Source: an uncultured Lachnospiraceae bacterium (GTDB lineage: Bacteria > Bacillota > Clostridia > Lachnospirales > Lachnospiraceae). From it: DNA of 26,461 nt. The number at the start of each line of letters is the position of its first letter. Position 1 is the first letter of the stretch. The translations under genes and the position numbers were made by a program. Under the pieces are notes generated by a model. It did not search any database. It was not told where the DNA came from and saw only the letters and a list, made by a program, of their open reading frames with translations. Shown in pieces: positions 23,088-26,461 of the stretch. Location of the stretch: NCBI GenBank assembly GCA_910588655.1, contig CAJUPJ010000043.1, positions 1 to 26,461 of the forward strand. The letters are read 5' to 3'.

Positions 23088-24184
23088 ACCCATTTTCTTC
23101 TGTATATTATGTAAAAGAAAATATAAAAAGGTCACTCCTGCTTATAATTATGTTTATACTTACATTTGCGGTATATATGGCTGGATTATATATATCTAAT
23201 GTTGAAAGCATGTTTAATATTATTTTGGAAAAAGATAAAAAAGTAGCTTTAATTGGTTCAACGGCAACAGATAAAGATTGCATAGATTATAAAAAAGCAA
23301 TAGAAATCCTGGAAAAGAAAGAAGGAATTACCCTTTTACACCAGGGAATAGCCAGTGATATTTACAGCACCTCTGTTATGGGATTTAATAACGGGTATGT
23401 TTCATATACATTCCAGAATAAAGAGGATTTCCAGACGTATTGTGATTTTACAGGTATTAATATAATAGAAAATAACCAGGACAGGGGGCTTTGTGATGGA
23501 AGTGTAATAATGAGCCGCCTGCAGGCAGCCAACAGGGGGATGGAAACAGGAGACAGGCTTGTTGCAGGGACTGATGAACTGGTCAGCCAGGAATATACAT
23601 TGGATGCTATTACAGATAATGATAGTTACAGTACATTTTATATTAGTGATACAGATAGTGCAAGATGCATGGTATTAAATAATTCACTGGATAATAGTGC
23701 GTTTAAATCCCTTTTTAAAAATATAGAAACAAAATATAATGTGTATGTAAGGGATTATGATTATTATAAAGAAAGAACAAGTGAACAGCTGGGAAATTTT
23801 TACTATATTTACTTTTTTGTGATAATTTTACTTTCTGTTATTATGGCTGTTACTGTAAATGCTGCTTTTGCAGGTATGTACCAGCACAGAAACGGGGAAT
23901 TTGCAATATATAAGGCTATGGGGATACCAGCCAGGAAAATCCGGTTCAAAATATTATCAGAAGTACTTTTAATTGATATTACAGGGCTCTTAGCAGGATT
24001 ATGTATAATAATGGCGGTAATATATATGGCTAATAATTTATATTTAATTCCACATGGGTTAAAGTTATTTTACTATAATAATATGTCAATGGCAGGAATG
24101 GTAATAAGCAATTTAATTATTTTAATACCAGTAACAATTTTCCAGGGTTCAAAACTTGTAAGGGCAGATATATGTGACTATTAA
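23084..24184 (+). CDS. FtsX-like ABC transporter permease (second subunit), TTG start
   Basis: This 366-residue protein has the same layout as the permease at 21220: one N-terminal span (about 17-36), an extracytoplasmic domain, and three C-terminal spans (about 243-265, 298-322 and 334-354). The coupling segment is HRNGEFAIYKAMGIPARKIRFK. The start is TTG in the overlap TTGA with the ATPase stop, with GGGAGGTG about nine bases upstream; no ATG or GTG lies near. With the two-component system upstream, this resembles modules that sense and expel antimicrobial peptides or bacteriocins, although the substrate is unknown. Its stop codon lies about 10 bp before element B, so the element sits immediately at the end of the operon. 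Confidence 0.86.
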   Translation: MNPFSSVYYVKENIKRSLLLIIMFILTFAVYMAGLYISNVESMFNIILEKDKKVALIGSTATDKDCIDYKKAIEILEKKEGITLLHQGIASDIYSTSVMGFNNGYVSYTFQNKEDFQTYCDFTGINIIENNQDRGLCDGSVIMSRLQAANRGMETGDRLVAGTDELVSQEYTLDAITDNDSYSTFYISDTDSARCMVLNNSLDNSAFKSLFKNIETKYNVYVRDYDYYKERTSEQLGNFYYIYFFVIILLSVIMAVTVNAAFAGMYQHRNGEFAIYKAMGIPARKIRFKILSEVLLIDITGLLAGLCIIMAVIYMANNLYLIPHGLKLFYYNNMSMAGMVISNLIILIPVTIFQGSKLVRADICDY

Positions 24185-24193
24185 GTTATGTGG

Positions 24194-24789
24194 GATAATT
24201 TGCAGTTATCCTGTTTTGGCGGGCGGACGCAAGGTTTCTGGTGTTCCACTAAATTATTCCATTCCAGGGCACGCTTTCGCTACGTCAGCCCACGCAACGG
24301 CACATAAAGCCCATATATCCCCAAAAAAAATTTTCTGGGATATATGGGCTTAAATGCCGGCGGTGCTGAAGTGCCCCTGTCATAGAATAATATTAGATGG
24401 AACACCGGAAACTTGCTGTCCGTTGGCAAAATTCCAGAAAGAACATAAACTAGCAGATTTAGCAGGATAACTGGAAATTATGCCAGGTGGTATTTTATTC
24501 AGACGAATGGAAACGTCTGGCAGAATAATTCCATTACATATCATGTGCAGTTATCTTGCTGTTCTATGTTTTGCTGTGTGTTTATGGGTTTATAATGGCA
24601 GGTTTCACGTGCCAGATGGCATTAATATCCAGTAAAAGGGGTACTTTAAGCCAGCCGGCATTTAAATCTGGTTTTTTCAGATTTTATGTGCCGCTGCGTG
24701 GCTTAACGTAGCGGAAGCGTACCCATTTTACTGGATATTCTGGCTCTGGCACAGAAACCGTCCGTCACCAGCACAAGATAACTGCCAAC
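24194..24789. mobile_element. palindromic non-coding element B (second copy)
   Basis: This copy has the same order and orientation as element A. The left end is GATAATTTGCAGTTATC (24194-24210). Hairpin 1 (24230-24415) has minus-strand GNRA loop GAAA, apical stem CCCATATATCCC/GGGATATATGGG. The central tip CAGACG/CGTCTG is at 24500-24519. Hairpin 2 (24609-24752) has plus-strand loop GGAA at 24713-24716 and a shortened apical stem AATCTG/CAGATT. The right end is GATAACTGC (24777-24785). It shares a 37-bp identical block with A (24347-24383 versus 13224-13260). The outer terminal-repeat bases present in A are missing here, and no flanking direct repeat was found, so it may be an older or trimmed insertion. 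No protein is encoded. Confidence 0.7.
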
Positions 24790-24797
24790 AAACTTCA

Positions 24798-24826
24798 TTG
24801 CGTAACAGTTTCTTTTCTGTTAAAAT
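24798..24826 (+). promoter_or_regulatory. possible promoter of the SPFH operon
   Basis: TTGCGT (24798-24803), a 17-bp spacer and TAAAAT (24821-24826) lie just downstream of element B and about 50 bp before the small membrane protein. The -35 match is weak (three of six) and the -10 good. Confidence 0.45.
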
Positions 24827-24874
24827 AATATTAATCTGTAAATAAGCATATCTGGTTTTGGAAGGATGAGGAAT

Positions 24875-25036
24875 ATGAACCCAGTATTATGGATATTAGT
24901 ATTATTGGCAGCAGTTCTATTATGGTTTATAATTTCATTTATTTTTGTCCCGCTTGGCAGGTTTGTATTAAGAAAATGGGATAATGTAATGGGAATTTTA
25001 AATAATGATGAACAGAAAGAAGAAGAAAAGAAGTAA
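24875..25036 (+). CDS. small single-span membrane protein upstream of SPFH protein
   Basis: This is a 53-residue ORF starting MNPVLWILVLLAAVLLWFII, with a hydrophobic span at about residues 4-27. An amphipathic Arg/Trp-containing stretch (GRFVLRKWDNVMG) follows, and a charged tail ends EQKEEEKK. A GGATGAGG ribosome binding site lies a few bases before the ATG. It ends 13 bp before the SPFH gene, whose ribosome binding site directly follows its stop, so the two are surely co-transcribed. I do not recognise a family. A small partner anchoring or modulating the SPFH oligomer is a plausible guess only. Confidence 0.68.
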   Translation: MNPVLWILVLLAAVLLWFIISFIFVPLGRFVLRKWDNVMGILNNDEQKEEEKK

Positions 25037-25049
25037 ATGGAGGTAAAAC

Positions 25050-25925
25050 ATGGGTAAAAGAAAAGCTGGTTTAATTGGAGGAATTATTACTGCCGTAATA
25101 ATTGTTATTGCATTAATCTGCCTGGTGATGTGTATTGAAAAAGTGCCAGTTGGTTATGAAGCAGTAGTATATTCTGTTAATGGTGGTGTGCAGGATGAAA
25201 CACTGACACAGGGATGGCATATTATAGCCCCGACAAAAAAGGCGAAGATTTTTACAATAAGTAATGAACAGCTTCTGCTTACACAGGACAGCAGGGAAGG
25301 CAGCAAGGATGATGATTCATTTAAGGTATCAACTTCTGATGATGCAAGCATAGCAATAAGTTTCCAGATGACATATAAGTTTGATGAAACAAAACTTATT
25401 GATACATATAAGAAATTCAGGGGAATGGATGGTGAAACTATTGTAAATAACCGCGTAAAGTCTGTTTTAAAGTCTAAAGTTTCAGAAGTTACTACTGATT
25501 ATTCCATGATGGATATTTATTCTGGAAACAGAAGTGAAATTAATAACAAACTTACAGAATACCTTGACGGGCAGTTTATTGATGCATATGGAATACAGGT
25601 ACTTGATGCTTCTGTAATAGATGTACATCCTGATGAGCAGTTAAAAGAAGCCATTAATAACCGCGTTACTGCATTACAGAAGAAGCAGCAGGCACTGGCT
25701 GAACAGGAAACAGCAAAGGTTGAGGCTGAAACAGCCCTGATTAAAGCACAGAATGAAGCTGATATTAAGGTAAAAGAAGCTGAAGCAGAAGCAAAAGCCA
25801 ATAAATTAAAAGCAAATTCAATTACTGATGAGCTTATACGTATGAAAGAGGCTGAGGCAAGGCTAAAACATGGATGGGTAACTGTACAGTCAGGAAATGC
25901 AGCAGTTGTGACAGAGCCTAAGTAA
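25050..25925 (+). CDS. SPFH/prohibitin family membrane protein
   Basis: This 291-residue protein has an N-terminal membrane span (about residues 8-29). An SPFH (Band 7) domain follows: VPVGYEAVVYSVNGG, LTQGWHIIAP and SFQMTYKFD. A long Ala/Glu/Lys-rich coiled coil covers about residues 205-265 (EQETAKVEAETALIKAQNEA region), and the tail is short. Prohibitin and flotillin relatives form ring-shaped scaffolds that organise membrane domains or control membrane proteases. The ATG at 25050 follows GGAGG. The terminator downstream ends the two-gene unit. Prohibitin-like is favoured over flotillin by the short coiled coil and the single N-terminal span. Confidence 0.88.
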   Translation: MGKRKAGLIGGIITAVIIVIALICLVMCIEKVPVGYEAVVYSVNGGVQDETLTQGWHIIAPTKKAKIFTISNEQLLLTQDSREGSKDDDSFKVSTSDDASIAISFQMTYKFDETKLIDTYKKFRGMDGETIVNNRVKSVLKSKVSEVTTDYSMMDIYSGNRSEINNKLTEYLDGQFIDAYGIQVLDASVIDVHPDEQLKEAINNRVTALQKKQQALAEQETAKVEAETALIKAQNEADIKVKEAEAEAKANKLKANSITDELIRMKEAEARLKHGWVTVQSGNAAVVTEPK

Positions 25926-25956
25926 AAACAGATATAATATTGTAAAATAATGAAAT

Positions 25957-26002
25957 TAAAATCCAGGCCATTAAAGTTGTATTAATGACCTGGATTTTTA
26001 AC
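25957..26002. terminator. bidirectional terminator between SPFH and MerR genes
   Basis: AAAATCCAGG-CCATTAA pairs with TTAATG-ACCTGGATTTT around a short loop, with A and T tails on either side. It serves the convergent plus-strand SPFH and minus-strand MerR-type genes. Confidence 0.88.
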
Positions 26003-26006
26003 TTTT

Positions 26007-26411
26007 TTAGATTTTATAGTCCCTTACATCTTCTGGAATTTCACTGGCAGGCATGTTTTTAACAAAATCTTCTGTACCAGCTGATATAGCTGTATCATAA
26101 TACCAGCATTTATATTTAAGCATATTTGCTGTTGTTTCTAATAACTTAATCTGTTTTTGTACTTCTGCAAGCCTGTTGTAAAATATATCACGGCGTTTAT
26201 GTAGTGAAGCATCGCCTTCCTTGCACCAGAGTAAAAATTCCTTAATTGATTTTATTGGCATCCCTGAAGATTTAAGACATTCAATCACTTTGATTGTATT
26301 AATTTCTTTATCAGAGAAAATACGTATGCCGCCATTTCCACGTTCCATATCTGGAAACATGCCTTCCCTGTCATAATAGCGGAGTGTAGATATGGCAATG
26401 CCCGTAATATA
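26007..26411 (-). pseudogene. MerR family regulator, 5'-truncated
   Basis: The frame reads ITGIAISTLRYYDREGMFPD, then GGIRIFSDKEI and a helical region with EVQKQIKLLETTANML, the typical MerR recognition helix, wing and dimerisation helix. An ATG-initiated product (117 aa from 26360) would lack most of the helix-turn-helix. Upstream of ITGIAIS the frame meets TAG at 26412-26414 after one more codon, and no ATG, GTG or TTG lies between. The normal first 10-12 residues (of the type MYTIGEVAK) are absent in any frame of the remaining 47 bases. It is therefore probably a broken gene, or carries a sequencing error; use of a rare start codon cannot be excluded. The C-terminal part looks intact. Confidence 0.6.
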
Positions 26412-26461
26412 CTAATTCCACTTTAAATCAGGAAGAAAATATGTTAAAATGTAAATATGAG

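Noticed and set aside
26441..26461. Possible plus-strand gene start (ATG at 26441 after AGGAAG) running off the window
   Set aside because: Only seven codons are visible, so the start cannot be supported as a gene.

Overview
The window reads as a chromosomal segment of a low-GC, Gram-positive anaerobe of the class Clostridia, most likely Lachnospiraceae. This rests on the gene order murB-rapZ-whiA-HPr/Crh-dnaE-pfkA, strong AGGAGG-type ribosome binding sites, AT-rich codon use, and the presence of a BlaI/M56 pair, an SPFH protein and a holin-like type I toxin. The genus cannot be fixed from the sequence alone.

Region 1 (1-8560, plus strand) is housekeeping: a tRNA-Arg(ACG) with its own promoter and terminator, then murB (with an unusual internal insertion), rapZ, whiA, a Crh-like HPr with Glu at position 15, dnaE, pfkA and a small acidic membrane protein, closed by a strong bidirectional terminator. 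Region 2 (8588-12887, minus strand) is a parE-parC (topoisomerase IV type) operon with its own promoter.

Region 3 (about 13.0-24.8 kb) is accessory and AT-rich. It is bracketed by two directly oriented copies of a 600-700 bp non-coding, multiply palindromic element: A at 13025-13733 and B at about 24194-24789. Element A has 57-bp terminal inverted repeats (54/57 matching) and a flanking 9-bp direct repeat, as expected for an insertion. Both copies contain two large, mutually inverted hairpins whose arms change in a compensatory way between copies, each with a small GNRA-capped stem. No transposase is present. Between A and B lie a type I toxin-antitoxin candidate with mirrored promoters, a solo element end, a CPBP-type membrane protein, a BlaI-BlaR1-like regulatory pair with tandem operator-like repeats, a Septu-type anti-phage pair (PtuA ATPase and PtuB HNH nuclease), and a LuxR-type two-component system followed by an FtsX-type ABC transporter. 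The region looks like a defence and envelope-stress island that could be lost by recombination between the two direct repeats.

Region 4 (24.8-26.46 kb) holds a 53-residue membrane protein with an SPFH/prohibitin-family protein, and a convergent MerR-family gene whose 5' end is broken.

The most unusual element is the A/B palindromic repeat family: it could be a non-autonomous mobile element, a large structured RNA, or both.
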